64,000 nucleotides of DNA from Candidula unifasciata (lineage: Eukaryota; Mollusca; Gastropoda; Stylommatophora; Geomitridae). Location: contig CAJHNH020008412.1 in assembly GCA_905116865.2 (NCBI GenBank), positions 219,001 through 283,000 on the forward strand, in the 5' to 3' direction. The translations under genes and the position numbers were made by a program. The notes below the pieces were generated by a model. The model saw only the letters and a program-made list of their open reading frames with translations. It was not told the origin of the DNA and searched no databases. Positions 1 through 32,329 of this stretch are shown piece by piece (positions within the stretch are counted from its first letter, which is position 1; each line of letters starts with the position of its first letter).

Positions 1-144
1 TTATAATATGACCCTGCCTTCCAGTGCATGTAAACACTGTTGACAACGTTTTCTACATTTTATGGCGGCCATATTTCTGGAATGCAATAACTACGTGCAA
101 AAAAAATGCTGCAAGATTCTGGAAACAACCTAATGTTGCCTATG

Positions 145-420
145 TAAGCGAGTGCTTGGACCACTTCGGACATCGGCGACCGGTTCGTCCATTGGCTGGC
201 TGGTAGACGACTTCGTTGCGGGCCAGGACAGAATTTCGGTCCGTCTTCTTTGATCGCATCAACACTGCAAGAGTTCTACTTGGTGCTGAGCTATGTTAAG
301 CCATTTTATATGGCGCACATAACCTAGTCACAATTATAACCTAAAGTTCCACCTTCGAGGATGCTGGTCAAAGATTTTTTTTTCACAAAGCAAGCCAAGC
401 CACTCAGGGGGCTAAGCTTA
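145..420 (+). repeat. Dispersed repeat R2, copy 1
   Basis: This ~270-bp stretch closely resembles 59150-59400. Both copies contain the string acatcggcgaccgg, the string tttgatcgcatcaacactgc, and a tail around aacctagtcacaa. It has no recognisable coding content. The second copy lies inside an antisense LINE fragment, which suggests a mobile or mobilised sequence. The class is unknown. It lies in the last visible BCKDK intron. Confidence 0.6.
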
Positions 421-494
421 AAAGAGTTAGAGATTGAGATTTGGCTAGGCTAAGACCTAGAGGAGTGACTCTTAACCTTCCTAATGCATCAACC

Positions 495-661
495 CTTTAA
501 TACAGTTCCTCATGTTGTGGTGACCCCCAAGCTTACAATTATTTTCATTGCTATTTCGTAACTACAGTGAATATGTATCTTCCGCTGGTCTTTGGTGACC
601 CCTGTAAAAGAGTCATTTGACCCACAAAAGGGTCGCTCGCACCCACAGCTTGAGAACCACT
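495..661. mobile_element. Probable hAT-type MITE remnant
   Basis: The right end reads gcttgagaaccactg, a typical hAT-MITE terminus. The left end (cagttcctcatgttg) looks like a decayed inverse of it. The body is about 165 bp with no coding potential. No clean 8-bp target duplication can be read, so this is tentative. Confidence 0.35.
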
Positions 662-849
662 GACCTAGAGAGTCCAGAGGAACTTGGGGGATACTCTCTA
701 GAGATGTCCTAAAGACCCCTAATTAGAAAAGATAAGAGATGTTAAGCTGAACCAATTCTCGCAATCTGATAAAATAGCAGAGGAGAAATTGTAAGAATTT
801 GTTAACGTACATTTTTTGACGAATAGCTATTGAAAGTGACAAAGCCTAT

Positions 850-1967
850 CATCATCATCAGGTGCCTTGCCCACTGGCGTGGGCGATCATACCTCTCCAT
901 AATCCGCGTTCTCCTGCAGCATGTATCAGTTCGTGTGCCGACACACCTCCATGCCATGCAACAAGACTGTCAAGCATCTTCTCTCGTTGTCTTCCTCTAT
1001 CCCTCCTTCCACAGATCTTTCCAGTGGTCACAACATGTTCTATTTTCCCTCTTCTCATAACATGGCCGAAAAATGATGACTGTCTCCTTCTGATGTCAGT
1101 GATAAGTTGTCTTCGGTCTCCCGCCTCTTTTAAAACCTCTTGGTTGCTCTTTTTGGCTGTCCAAGGTATTCTAAGCATTCTTCTGTAAAACCACATCTCT
1201 GAGGCCTCTAAAAATTGTTTGGCCTGCCTACCGATTGTCCAGGATTCACATCCATATGTTAAAACTGGATGTATGTAGCAAGCAAGAATTCTTTTTCTAA
1301 CTCTCAATGACAAGGATATATTGCACAAGATGTTTTTCATTTTATAAAATGCAGTTTTTGCCTGTCCAATTCTGTTTCTTATTTCAGTTATGCATCTTCC
1401 ATCTGATGTTATCCATGTGCCCAGATACTTAAATTTCTGTACTTGTCTTAAAATAACACCATTGACTTTTATTACACATTTAGGAATAATTTGTTTCTTT
1501 GATACCACCATTACTTCTGTCTTCCCATTATTCAAACTGAGGCCCATTCTTCCACTTTCTAACACCACAATGTCTATCATTTCCTGTAATTCTTTCTGAC
1601 TTGTTGCTATCAAGACTGTGTCATCAGCATAACGTAAATTGTTTATATTGTGCCCACCAACCACGATTCCGGGCATATCAATTAAAGATCTCATAATATA
1701 TTCACTGTATATTGAAAACAAATCAGGTGAAAGTACACATCCTTGTCGTACGCCCCTCTTTATGCTTTGAAATGTACCTAAACAGTTGTTAATTCTTATA
1801 GCTGCTGTTTGCTGCCAATACATATTCTTTATTATTCTTAGATCTTTCCCATCAATGTTTAATTTTTCTAACAGTTTGATTACTTCTTCATGCTTCACAC
1901 AGTCAAATGCTTTTGTATAGTCTATGAAGCATAAGTACAAATCAGTCTTTACTTCTATAGCTCTTTC
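850..1967 (-). mobile_element. 5'-truncated LINE with open reverse-transcriptase frame and 13-bp TSD
   Basis: One frame of about 370 codons (858-1973) is open on the minus strand. It encodes the C-terminal half of a non-LTR reverse transcriptase: FIDYTKAFDCV palm motif, RQGCVLSP, the YADD catalytic box, KYLGTW, and the C-terminal tail with RRMLRIPW and FFGHVMRR. The endonuclease and the start of the RT are missing, as in a typical 5' truncation. The 3' end is a (GAT)n tail. The element is bounded by a perfect 13-bp direct repeat, TGACAAAGCCTAT, at 837-849 and 1968-1980. The absence of internal stops and the perfect TSD indicate a recent insertion. Decayed relatives of the same family are at 45000-45390, 53500-53810 and 62990-63300. 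It lies in an intron of BCKDK in the same orientation as the gene. Confidence 0.9.
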
Positions 1968-2071
1968 TGACAAAGCCTATATAAAAACAAAATTGAAAAG
2001 TATAAATTGTAGTCTTGGGATGTATGTGATTGTCAGTTTGTTGCATCAAGTTGGTGTTTATATTGTCAAAT

Positions 2072-2485
2072 TGGCTATCCTCCAAAAAATGGGCACAAAA
2101 GATGGTGGTCAAAAACAGGGCCTCAGTCACGTGTAAATTGCGCACTTCCGGCGACTTAATTTGCGGTTTTTCTGGCAACTACCTCCGCCGTTGAGAGTGT
2201 CCCCCACGCCGCTCATGCGGCGTGGATTGGGGCTAACCTAGATGGCTAGGACTCACGAGCAAAGCTGCAGGAGATGCGGAAGCTGCTGCTCGTGAGTCCC
2301 AGCCATCTAGTTTAGCCCCAATTCACGCTGCATGAGCGGCGTGGGGGACACTCTCGGCGGTGGCGGTAGTTGCCGGAAAACCGCAAATTAAGTCGCCAGA
2401 AGTGCACAATTGACACGTGACTGAGGCTCTGTTAGGGTGTTTTTGCTGCCGCCATCTTTTGTGCCCGTTATTCGGAGGATAGCCG
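2072..2485. mobile_element. Foldback (long inverted repeat) element, copy 1
   Basis: Two arms of about 195 bp are near-perfect reverse complements around a short centre near 2270. The arms start ggctatcctcc and end ggaggatagcc, and share internal blocks such as gtcccccacgccgct and gatggctaggactc. No ORF of interest. The termini and internal blocks match the second copy at 23261-23639 and a half copy at 22541-22622, so this is a non-autonomous foldback DNA element rather than a local inversion. No exact TSD is visible. Confidence 0.8.
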
Positions 2486-3396
2486 TCTAATTTATTTTTG
2501 AGGATGAAAACAAAAATGTCTTATTGCTTGTGATGATGTAGATACATGGTTTCCGGATCGAATCTGAACAAGAAGAAGAAAATGCCCACTAAACAACTGC
2601 ACCTACACATTGCTGTGATGATTAAATACTGGCCATGAAACACAGACTCTGTTTCACTCCAATTTCAAAGGAAGTCCACAATAAGTCAACTCCTACAACA
2701 TGCTTGTTTGGGGAGGCTGTGGAACTATTCTTGTTCTCCCCACAATAGGGCCCCTAACCCACATGGGGAATACAATAGTTCATAACCCCAACATAGCCCA
2801 AACATTCTAGATTCTACCTCTCTTCCCCCATGTACCACATCAAAGTGTTGTGGCAAGATTCAAGAGATCATCTGGGTACTTTTTTAACTGCATAAGTTGA
2901 TAGTTTCTTTAAGGTCATTCTTGATGCCCTAATTATATCTTTTGTCTAGTCTTCCGTATGCTTTGTGTTCACTGTATTTTTCAGCATGGCTGCCTGTGGC
3001 AGTTGGTACCAGGCATTCTTGTCAGATGGCCGAATCATCTCAATTGTTGTTCTTTACTAAACTATATGACTGATTTCAGACCTAGTTATCTTCTCATTTC
3101 TACATTTACAATGTTCTCTTCTTATTACTCCTGCAGTTCTTCTGCTAGCAACATATAATAAAACTAACCTAAACATGCTAGCAACAGATAAAATTATTAC
3201 CTTTAACTAGCCCAAACATGCTAAAACGGATAAAATTACCCTTAATCTAGCCCAAACAATGCTAGCAACAGATAAAATTACCACCCTTAACCTAGCCCAA
3301 ACTAGCAACAGATAAAAACCACACTCAGGTCTAACTCAATAAGGCTAAATGAATGAAAGTACACAGAATATCACAGAGAAATAGACAGGGACATAC
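2486..3396. other. Intronic sequence with a short ~40-bp tandem repeat
   Basis: No exon was found here on the minus strand. Positions 3150-3330 hold four or five diverged copies of a ~40-bp unit containing agcccaaacatgctagcaacagataaaa-like sequence. A piece near 2690-2820 resembles the polymerase-independent dispersed repeat R1 (tcaactcctacaacatgcttgttt). The rest shows nothing recognisable. Confidence 0.5.
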
Positions 3397-24088
<20,692 letters not shown>

Positions 24089-24468
24089 GATTCCGCTACA
24101 ATTAATTGCGCCAGTGGTACGGCTGGATATGTGTGCAACAATTGACTTTAATCTGTTAACGAGCTCAACACAGCTCACTCCAGGAAACAACTGACTGGAG
24201 GAGTCACTGACCGTTCACTATTCACCGTTCGGGCACTCTGTTGGTACTTTCGCAGAGCTCAGTTGCTGCAGTTTGGTTCAAAATTGACTAAATGTCGACA
24301 ATTAAGTGAGTTTTTCTTACAATGACAAGAAATAAAGTAATCCATCGTGCAAGCGGCAAGGAGAGGCGCCCAACAAACAACAACTCGGAAAATTTCTTCC
24401 ATCTACGTGTCCTCGTGCCGAACGAAAATAAACGAAACCTTGAACTCTCCAGCCTGCTGCACTCTGAT

Positions 24469-24478
24469 ATCACGTGAT
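24469..24478. promoter_or_regulatory. Palindromic E-box ATCACGTGAT upstream of BCKDK
   Basis: A perfect 10-bp palindrome with CACGTG core about 380 bp upstream of the BCKDK start codon, in non-repetitive sequence between the start and the minisatellite. E-boxes of this type bind bHLH-zip factors (USF/MITF/TFE classes). Function is inferred from position only. Confidence 0.3.
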
Positions 24479-24518
24479 CACAGACCTGCACTGTAGCGGT
24501 CGTCCATTGACCTGAGGG

Positions 24519-25720
24519 CGGGAGATGTAAGACATTACACATTTTCTGGACAGACTTTGTTGGAGATGTGAGACATTACACACGTTCTAGACAGACTTTG
24601 TTGGAGATGTGAGAAATTGCACGCTTTCTGGACAAGACATTACACACATTGTGGACAGGGTTGATAAGGCGTTACACGGTTTCTAGACAGGATTTGTGGG
24701 AAATGTAAGACATTACTACTTTCTGGACGCGGGTGTGGGCAATTTAAGACATTACACACTTTTTGGACACGTTTGATGGGAAATGTAAAACATTACTTAC
24801 TTTCTGGTCAATGTTGTTGATTAATGTAAGACATTACTACTTTTTGTACAGGACTGGTGGGAAATGTAAGATATTAATATTTTCTAGGCGTGGTTGATGG
24901 GAAATGTAAGACGTTGATATTTTCTGCAAAGGGTTGGTGATAAATGTAAGACATTGAAACTTTCTTGATACGGCTAGTGATAAATGTAAGACATAATTAC
25001 TTTCTTGACACGGCTAGTGGTAAATGTAAGACATTAAAACTTTCTGGACACGGCTGAGTGGAAATGTAAAACATTAATACTTTCTTGACGCGGCTAGTGA
25101 TAAATGTAAGACATTAAAACTGTCTGGACAAGGTTGAGCGGAAATGTAAAACATTAATACTTTCTTGACACGGCTAGTGATAAATGTAAGACATTAAAAC
25201 TGTCTGGACACGGTTGAGTGAAAATGTAAGACATTAAAACTTTCTGGACACGGCTGAGTGGAAATGTAAGACATTAATGCCTTCTGGACACGGTTGAGAG
25301 GAAATGTAAGACATTACATGATTTCAGGACACGGCTAGTGAGAAATATAAGACATTATAAATTTTCTGCAAAGGGTTGGTGAGAAATGTAAGACATTAAT
25401 ACTGTCTGGACACGCTTGGTGGGAAATGTAAGATATTGCACACTTTTTGGACAAGACATTACACCCTTTCCGAACACGGTTGTGGGATGTAAGACATTAT
25501 ATAAATTCTGACAATGTGTGTAGGAGATGTAAGATGTTAACACTTTCTGGAGTGTTCATTGGAGGGGATGGGGTGGGAACAGACTAGAGGAGTAAGACAG
25601 TACACACTTTTCTAGAAAAAAAAAGTTGTGAGATGGACATTACATACTTTCTTAACTAGGTTTGTTCGGGGTAGGGGTGGGGTGGAAGATATTACACACT
25701 TTCTGGACTACGTTTTTGTG
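24519..25720 (+). repeat. 40-bp minisatellite just upstream of BCKDK
   Basis: About 27 copies of a unit like aaatgtaagacattaatac followed by tttctggacacggttgagtgg. Copies are fairly uniform in 24880-25420 and more diverged at both edges. It starts about 430 bp 5' of the BCKDK start codon. Confidence 0.95.
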
Positions 25721-25913
25721 ATATTACACATTGTTTTTTACTTTTTTCTTCTGCGTTTATCCGAAGATGTAAATGCGTTGTGTCCGTTTACAGCATGTGT
25801 GCTATTTTTGCGTGTTTGGCCGACACATCTGACTTCTGCAGGTATTTGTTGACCCGGTTAGTTTTTCCAGACTCGTTTTCTGTATGATGCGTTTGGGAAA
25901 TATGTGTGGGATA

Positions 25914-26027
<114 letters not shown>

Positions 26028-26164
26028 ATCTTTGCAATGGATCAACATCATAGCACAAGAAAAGTAGCTTATAAATGCTCCGTTCTACTTCTAACTCAAG
26101 CACGAGTCCAAAGATTCTTAGCGAAGTGCACGAACTCCGTAGCACCGGCGAGGATCCTGAAATA

Positions 26165-26415
26165 CTTTGGGTAGATTTTTAACTCAAAATTTTGCCCGCG
26201 CAGCGCCGTTAGGCTATTCTTTTCGATTTCCAGCTGCGCGGGGATTTTTTTCCCGTGCGCAACAATATACACGGGCGTCAGATCTTAATACCCAGAGACC
26301 AGGGAAAATTACCAGAAATCCACAGGAAAAATCCCAGCCTTCGCCCGGGCCTGAACCCAGGACCTCCAGCACTCGAGGCGGACGCCATGCCTCGAGACCA
26401 CGCAGCCGCCAAATG
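26165..26415 (-). mobile_element. tRNA-derived SINE, family T1 (antisense)
   Basis: On the minus strand: gcgtggtctcgaggcatggcg (head), ggtcctgggttcaggcccgg (B box), then gatttctggtaattttccctggtctctgggta, shared with 21330-21350. Confidence 0.75.
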
Positions 26416-26527
26416 TTCAAATTTCCCTATAGAATCTGGTAATCTGGTAATGGTCGCACGAGGCGAGTTTAGCCAATGAAAGCCAGATTCAAATTTAGCC
26501 GCAGACATAATAGACGACGCTCTTACC

Positions 26528-29091
26528 CAGTGTTGCCACTTTGGATGTTTTACATCCAGATTTAAATGTTTTCCCTTGCATTTAGATGGCGTTTTTGACG
26601 TTTAGATGGTAGAAACAGGGTGAAATTTGACCTCTTAAATGCTATCATGACAATAACATTCGGCCTAATAAGAGTAGGAAAAGGCTGTCCCACTTATCAG
26701 CTCCCTGATTGGGTATTAAAAGAAATTGGAACAGCTAAAGCATACCATAGTCATTTTGGATCTGAAGCTTCAACTTCATCTTCAAGCTAAGTTTATCCTG
26801 TGGATCTGGTGAGGCAAACTTCAGTAAAGAGGAGGACATGATTCTATGGGGTAAGTCTTATCAACTGCTATGTAATTTGTTAAAAGTACCAGGTGTTGCA
26901 GCAGTTAGCTGAAGATGTCAACACAGAAGTCTGCTAGGATCAGATCAAAGGAATCTGGAATGAATCTTGCGTAGAAGTTCTTGGCAAGAAAGAAAGGAAA
27001 CATAAAGCATGGATAACACCAGAAACCATTAAACTGATTGAAGATAGGAAAAGTAAAATGGCAGAATTAAACAATAGCAAAACTAGAGCTGCTAAAGCTA
27101 GAGCTCAGAAGAATTACACAGAAGCCAACAAGGAAGTCAGGAGGCATATAAGGGCAGATAAAGTGAAATATCTAAATTATCTAGCACAAGAAGCGGAGAC
27201 AGCAGCAGCAAAAGTAAACCTCAGAGAACTTTGCAGTAACACAAGGAAATTAGTAGGTAAATATAGTCAGCCAACTGGATCAATCAAAAATAGTCAAGGA
27301 AAGGTACTTACTAACACTAAAGATCAAATGGACAGATGGGTTGAATATTTTGAAATGCTTCTAAATAGACCAGGCCCAGAGGTTCCCCCAGATATCCAGC
27401 CTTTAGAAATGGAACTGGATATCAACTGTAAGATACCATCCAAAGAGGAAATTAGAAAAGCTATAAATCTTCTTAAGGAAGGAAAGGCGTCAGGCCCAGA
27501 TGGTATCCCAGCTGAAGCCATCAGGACCAACATAAACACATCAACAGAACTGCTACATAGATTATTCAGTAAAGTCTGGGAGACCGAAGAAATACCAGCA
27601 GACTGGAGAGAAGGATATCTTGTGAAACTGCCCCAAAAAAAGGTGATCTACAGGAGTGTGAAAACTATAGAGGAATTATGTTGCTGTCAGTTCCTGGAAA
27701 AATATTAAGTAGAATTTTTGGGAAAGATTAAAAGATGCTATTGATAAAATGCTAAGAGATGAGCAGGCAGGTTTTCGGTCAAACAGATCCTGTACTGATC
27801 AGATAGCCACATTACGTATTATAATAGAGCAAAGCATTGAACTGAACTCACCACTTTACATTGGATTTATAGACTATGAAAAAGCATTTGACAGCATAGA
27901 TAGGGAATCTCTCTGGAAATTGATGGGGCACTATGGAATCCCACAGAAAATTATCAACTTAGTAAAGGCAATATATAAAGACATGAAATGTCGAGTTCTC
28001 ATGAGGGAAAGCTAACAGATGCATTTAAAATAAAATAAAAGGTGTGCGACAGGGATGTCTTTTGTCGCCTCTCTTATTTTTACTGGCTATAGACTGGACT
28101 ATGAAAACAGTAACTGCTAACACCAAGAATGGAATTCAGTGGACCCCTACAAAACAGCTTGATGATCTGGACTTCGCTGATGATATTGCTTTTCTGTCCC
28201 ATTCACGGAATCAGATGCAAGATAAATTAAATATACTTAATGCGAGATCACAGCAGCTTGGTCTGAAAATCCATAAAGGAAAGACAAAGATAATGAGAAT
28301 AAATCAGGCAAATAGTGATGTGGTTTCTCTTAATGGCACCCCACTCCAAGACGTGGAGTCGTACACCTATTTAGGCAGTAATGTAGATAAAGATGGAGGA
28401 ACTGGTAGAGATATTAAAATAAGAATACAAAAGGCAAGAGGGGCTTTCATAGCACTAGGGAATTTGTGGAGGTCAAAAGAAATTAAAAGAAATACTAAAC
28501 TAAAAATTTTTAATTCTAATGTCAAATCAGTACTATTGTATGGGGCGGAAACATGGAGAACAACCAAGGCAATTACTAATAAATTACAGACATTCATTAA
28601 CTGGTGCCTGCGCAGAATAGAGGGAATAAAATGGTATGATAGAATAACTAATGTAGAACTTTGGGAGAGAACTAAACAGGCTCCAGTGGATCAGGAGGTG
28701 AGGAAAAGACGCTGGCGTTGGATAGGGCACACACTGAGAAAACAGGAGAACAGCATAACTAGAATGTCTTTGCATTGGAACCAACAGGGGCATAGGAATA
28801 AAGGAAGGCCAAAAAACACATGGAGAATAGAGCTGGAGAATGAGGTTAGAAAGATGGGGAGGATATGGGGAGAGCTCCATGCAATGGCGAAGGATAGAAC
28901 GACTTGGCGTGAGTTGGTTGAGGGCCTATGCTCCATTGGGGGATAGAAAGGCAGAAGAAGAAGAAGAATGTAATTAGTGACTCTTTCCATTTGGATGTTT
29001 TTTCTAGATGTTTTTTACGCAAATGTAATGTTTTTAGATTTTTTTAAACTCCGTTTTGGATGTTTTTTGTCAAAGAAAAGTGACAACACTG
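26528..29091 (+). mobile_element. hAT-derived deletion element (copy 1) with nested LINE
   Basis: Ends are cagtgttgccacttt (left) and aaaagtgacaacactg (right). After ~100 bp of left end, the sequence jumps to the last codons of a hAT transposase (aaatgctatcatgacaataacattcggcc.., ccctgattgggtattaaaagaaattgg), which match the second copy at 53856-56365 in opposite orientation. The rest of the transposase is absent, so it is a deletion derivative. A LINE (26878-28967) interrupts the right part. The flanks acgacgctcttacc (26514-26527) and acgacgcccttacc (29092-29105) form a 14-bp direct repeat with one mismatch, longer than a normal hAT duplication. Confidence 0.82.
26878..28967 (+). mobile_element. 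5'-truncated LINE with RT, inserted in the hAT element
   Basis: Three plus-strand frames. 27058-27705 gives the N-terminal RT part (SGPDGIPAEAIR, IPADWREGYLV). 27749-28012 gives AGFRSNRSCTDQIATLR and GFIDYEKAFDS. 28044-28946 gives RQGCLLSPLLF, the FADD catalytic box, GLKIHKGKTKIMRIN, YLGSNVDKDGG, LLYGAETW and the tail RWIGHTLRKQ to a stop. Two frameshifts break it and no endonuclease is present. The 3' end is a (GAA) tail. The direct repeat ATGTAATT (26870-26877, 28968-28975) is its TSD. Antisense copies of its 3' part are at 38285-38560 and 59045-59529. Confidence 0.88.
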
Positions 29092-29620
29092 ACGACGCCC
29101 TTACCCACACAGGATAGCTGGCTATCCCTGGCTGGTGCACGACTGTCTCCAGCTGTTTCCAAAGCTGCCGGAGGTTTTGTCTGGTGTAGCCGTTAGGGGT
29201 GGTCTAATTATAACTTCTCTTGAGGTTGAACTGGGTGTCTGGGATTTGCCTTGTTGGTCTACCGTCCACGTTTACAAATTGTATCATATCCTTTACAGGA
29301 CATTGCAGAACCAAACCCTTAGCATTTCTTTTAAGTGTTGGGCTTTTTTCTGTCAAATTTATATCGAGTAGTTTGCCATTGCCTTCCGGACAGTCGGATT
29401 CTCGTTACCACTGTCGAAACTAACGCAAGACGCAAGGCCCGCAGCTGGAATCGAGCCCGACACCCCGGCATCACCTAGCCCGTTCGCAACGCCTAACCCA
29501 CAGACGTCGTCGACATTGAGATATTCTTAAGGTGGTATGGTCTGAGCCCCCCCCCCCCCCCACCCCGCGGGAGGGGTTAGGGCAAACCGATCGATTGATA
29601 ATGGGCGAAACTCTAATATA
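29092..29620 (-). other. Intergenic stretch with SINE-like remnant and C run
   Basis: 29400-29520 on the minus strand has ggttaggcgttgcgaacgggctaggtg and gggctcgattccagc, reminiscent of A and B boxes of a tRNA-derived SINE. A C run lies at 29548-29563. No gene was seen. Confidence 0.4.
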
Positions 29621-29639
29621 AGACTAAATGTCTTATTTG

Positions 29640-29940
29640 ACTCTAAAGCTTGAAGCACACCTTAAAAGGCGTAGCTTTATGACAAACTTTTGAGAACAGT
29701 CTTACGATCTATGTATAGACCCATCTAACGACGAAACCAGCGGAGAATGGCGACTGGAGAATAACCGAATTCATAATCTGTTCACGTCACCACTAATTAT
29801 TTTTATCACGAAGGTTGATTATTCCAGGAAACTCCGGCATATTGGACATTTTAGTCGAAAAGTGAGAACTAAGATGTAGACAACGCTGTGGTTCAGACAA
29901 ATGGCTAAGACAGCAAGGGCAAGCAAAATACATGCGCGTT
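29640..29940 (+). mobile_element. LINE family LG fragment (decayed)
   Basis: gagaacagtcttacgatctatg..agacccatctaacgacg, agaatggcgactggagaataaccgaattcataatctg parallels 50215-50320. Confidence 0.6.
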
Positions 29941-30054
29941 CATTGTGTCCTCAAAGAAGGGGAAACCCATCTTGGGAACTCAAGAATTCACACATGTGTG
30001 CATACTCCGCGACTAGATGAATGTGCTTTAAAAAATCGAGTTCGGCGTCATCAG

Positions 30055-30240
30055 ACAGGAGTTGAGTTGAGTCAGGAATTGACAACACAGCACTCGGGGC
30101 ATTTCCAGGCGTGCTCCGTCCTTATCTTTGACATCCAGCGCAGAGTTCCAATACTAATGGTACCGATCGTAATCTTGTTAAATGTCCGTCTTGTCTTTCC
30201 TCTGAGTGTAGTGAGTAGGCCAGACTCTCAGGTTACACAC
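30055..30240 (-). mobile_element. RNase H-LINE 3' end (antisense)
   Basis: gacaacacagcactcggggcatttccaggcgtgctccgtcc and aatgtccgtcttgtctttcctctgag match the terminus at 16685-16815. Confidence 0.75.
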
Positions 30241-30379
30241 CCAGGTGCCATCAGACAAGAATGGGTTCTCTAATTAAATGCACCCCGAATAACACTGACT
30301 CTATTAAAAGAAGTAGCTCACAAGATGAGATTAGTTATCAAGCAAGATAAGAAGAATACATGATTATAACAAGACAGGA

Positions 30380-31010
30380 AAGGATATAGACTCAGGTCAT
30401 GTACAAGTCGATAATATGAAAATCAAACGAACGGAAACAAATAAGTACGTGGGTGCAAACTTCAACTGCTCCAACATGCTGAGAGAAGAAATACAATCTA
30501 GAATACAATCTAGAAATAAAGTATACAATGTCCTTCAACATCTGCTAAAGTCAAAGTGTCTGTCTCGTGACACCAGGATCAAAATATTTATTTAAAACAC
30601 ATATGTTTTATATGGTTCTGAAACTTGGAGCACAACTAAAAGATACGAAGTCTTATTATCAATTTTCTAAAACAGTCTTACGACAAATCTTTAGACCAAT
30701 CAAAGATACAAAAAGCGGGCAATGGAGATTGAGAAAGAACAACAAAATTAATAGTCTGTTTAAATCACCATTGAACACTGTCATTGTAATGGCTAATAGA
30801 CTGAAATGGCTGGTGCATACTGAGAAAATCTTAGATGACAGAGATGTAAAAACTATACGCAAGAGACCTGAATGGTCGCAGACCACCACGCACACCCAAA
30901 AGACGATGAAGAGATATTATCCAGACAGACCTACTAACACTTCGCGTCACCAAATGAAAGGAAAAGCCAGTCAAGAGAAATGAATAGAGGCGGGTGATAT
31001 CTGCAGCAGT
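30380..31010 (+). mobile_element. LINE family LG fragment
   Basis: The plus strand encodes a frameshifted tail with YMVLKLGAQLKDTK in one frame and LYGSETWSTTKRYE in another. Its downstream part (ggtcgcagaccaccacgcacacc, agacagacctactaacacttcgcgtcacc) parallels 50430-50510. Confidence 0.7.
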
Positions 31011-31159
31011 AACTGCAAGCCTGGAAGGGGCAAACTGCAGTGCAGTCAATGATGGTGCACAATATGATCCTTACCCGCATAGTACTGCATACCACAAAGG
31101 GCTGGTGCCATTGAAATAACTTCCTTGCTGGTTGATCCTAATCTCTGAGTGTCAAAATT

Positions 31160-31830
31160 TTCATAGGAGGGGATAAACGGTACCCATGGGCTATGCGGGT
31201 GTTCGAGACAACGAGCAGGCTGACAATTATTTGACAGACAAGGTGGCTACTGTGACTAGCCTGACACGGGACAGGAGTCATGAGGAGTCATGAGGAGCCA
31301 TGCGAACTGAATAATGCCAAGATGATCGCGACAACAAGCAGTGTTCAGTATCCTTGTCCAATTTGGTGGATTCGGAGTGCAACCTGAAGCAGCAAGACAT
31401 TAAATTTCACGGTGCGCAAACAATGTTGAATTAGCTAGTTAGCTGGGTTATTATCATTGCTCTCCGAACATTTCCGTAGGTGCTCAGACCCTCCCCTCAG
31501 TATGACCTCCAACGTCCGATGGCTAATAGTACCAGTTCTATGTTGATTAAAAAGTCTTCTGGTGTGTCTAGTGTGCGTCTCGTTTTTTGCTATGGCGATC
31601 TTAATTGACAAGTCTGCCATTCTGGCGAGTGATGTGGATTCACTGCCCCCAAAGTCTTCTATCCTTTCCATTTCTCTAAGGGCAGTAATAATATCAGCAT
31701 GATCCATAGGCTGACCGTCGGTGTGATAGCGGATCCAGCCAACCTATCAGCTCTTTCGTTTCCATCGACGCCTTCGAGTCCCGGAACAAAAATAAAGGCG
31801 ACTCCAAGGACACTGGACTTCTGTAATGAT
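31160..31830. mobile_element. Two opposed RNase H-LINE fragments
   Basis: 31160-31400 (+) has GYAGVRDNEQADNYLTDKVA, a degraded RNase H C-terminus. 31425-31830 (-) has FVPGLEGVDGNERADRLAGS and later RLFNQHRTGTISHRTLEVIL, from another RNase H-LINE family. Neither is intact. Confidence 0.65.
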
Positions 31831-32039
31831 TCAAGCTATTGTCTTCGCACCGAACCTGCTTGAACCCTCCAAATCATACTCATTGAATCACTTAGTGTAT
31901 ATACGGGGGTGTCGTTTTGTGTTTAGAACCAGGAGAACGCTTGCGTCACTATGTTTAATTAATCAATATGGAAAAGTTCCCCGTGTAGATTCTGGAGTCC
32001 AGTTGCGGAGAAAACAAGAAAAGACCCACTACCTCCCCA

Positions 32040-32260
32040 GTCCATGTCGTAAGAGTCGACTAATTTGGTATTTTCTTCGAAGTCGGATTGCATTTATCTC
32101 AGAAGCAAGGAACTAACAGTCTGCATACAATTAAGTCAGATCTTTAAAACAGGTGTGCACGCAATGCCCAGGTTTTGGAACAAGTCCAAAGTCCAGAGGT
32201 GGATGAACAAACAGAACTTTTCGCGAAGAAGAATAAGAAGAATACATAATGGGCGTGATT
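32040..32260 (+). repeat. Dispersed repeat R1, plus copy
   Basis: Nearly full-length: catgtcgtaagagtcgact, ttcgaagtcggattgcattt, agtctgcatacaa, caagtccaaagtccagaggtgg, gaagaagaataagaag. Confidence 0.75.
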
Positions 32261-32329
32261 TGTCGTTTCAAGTTTGTGCGGCTATTTATGAAGAGTTCGG
32301 AGCACCTCTGGGCCGTTCAACCGTGTAAC

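Noticed and set aside
858..1973. Host gene for a 371-residue protein
   Set aside because: It is the RT of a 5'-truncated LINE with a TSD.
1..3396. Search for the missing BCKDK C-terminal exons (DRGGG, GFGFGLP motifs)
   Set aside because: No matching minus-strand sequence was found, so they are taken to lie beyond the left edge.
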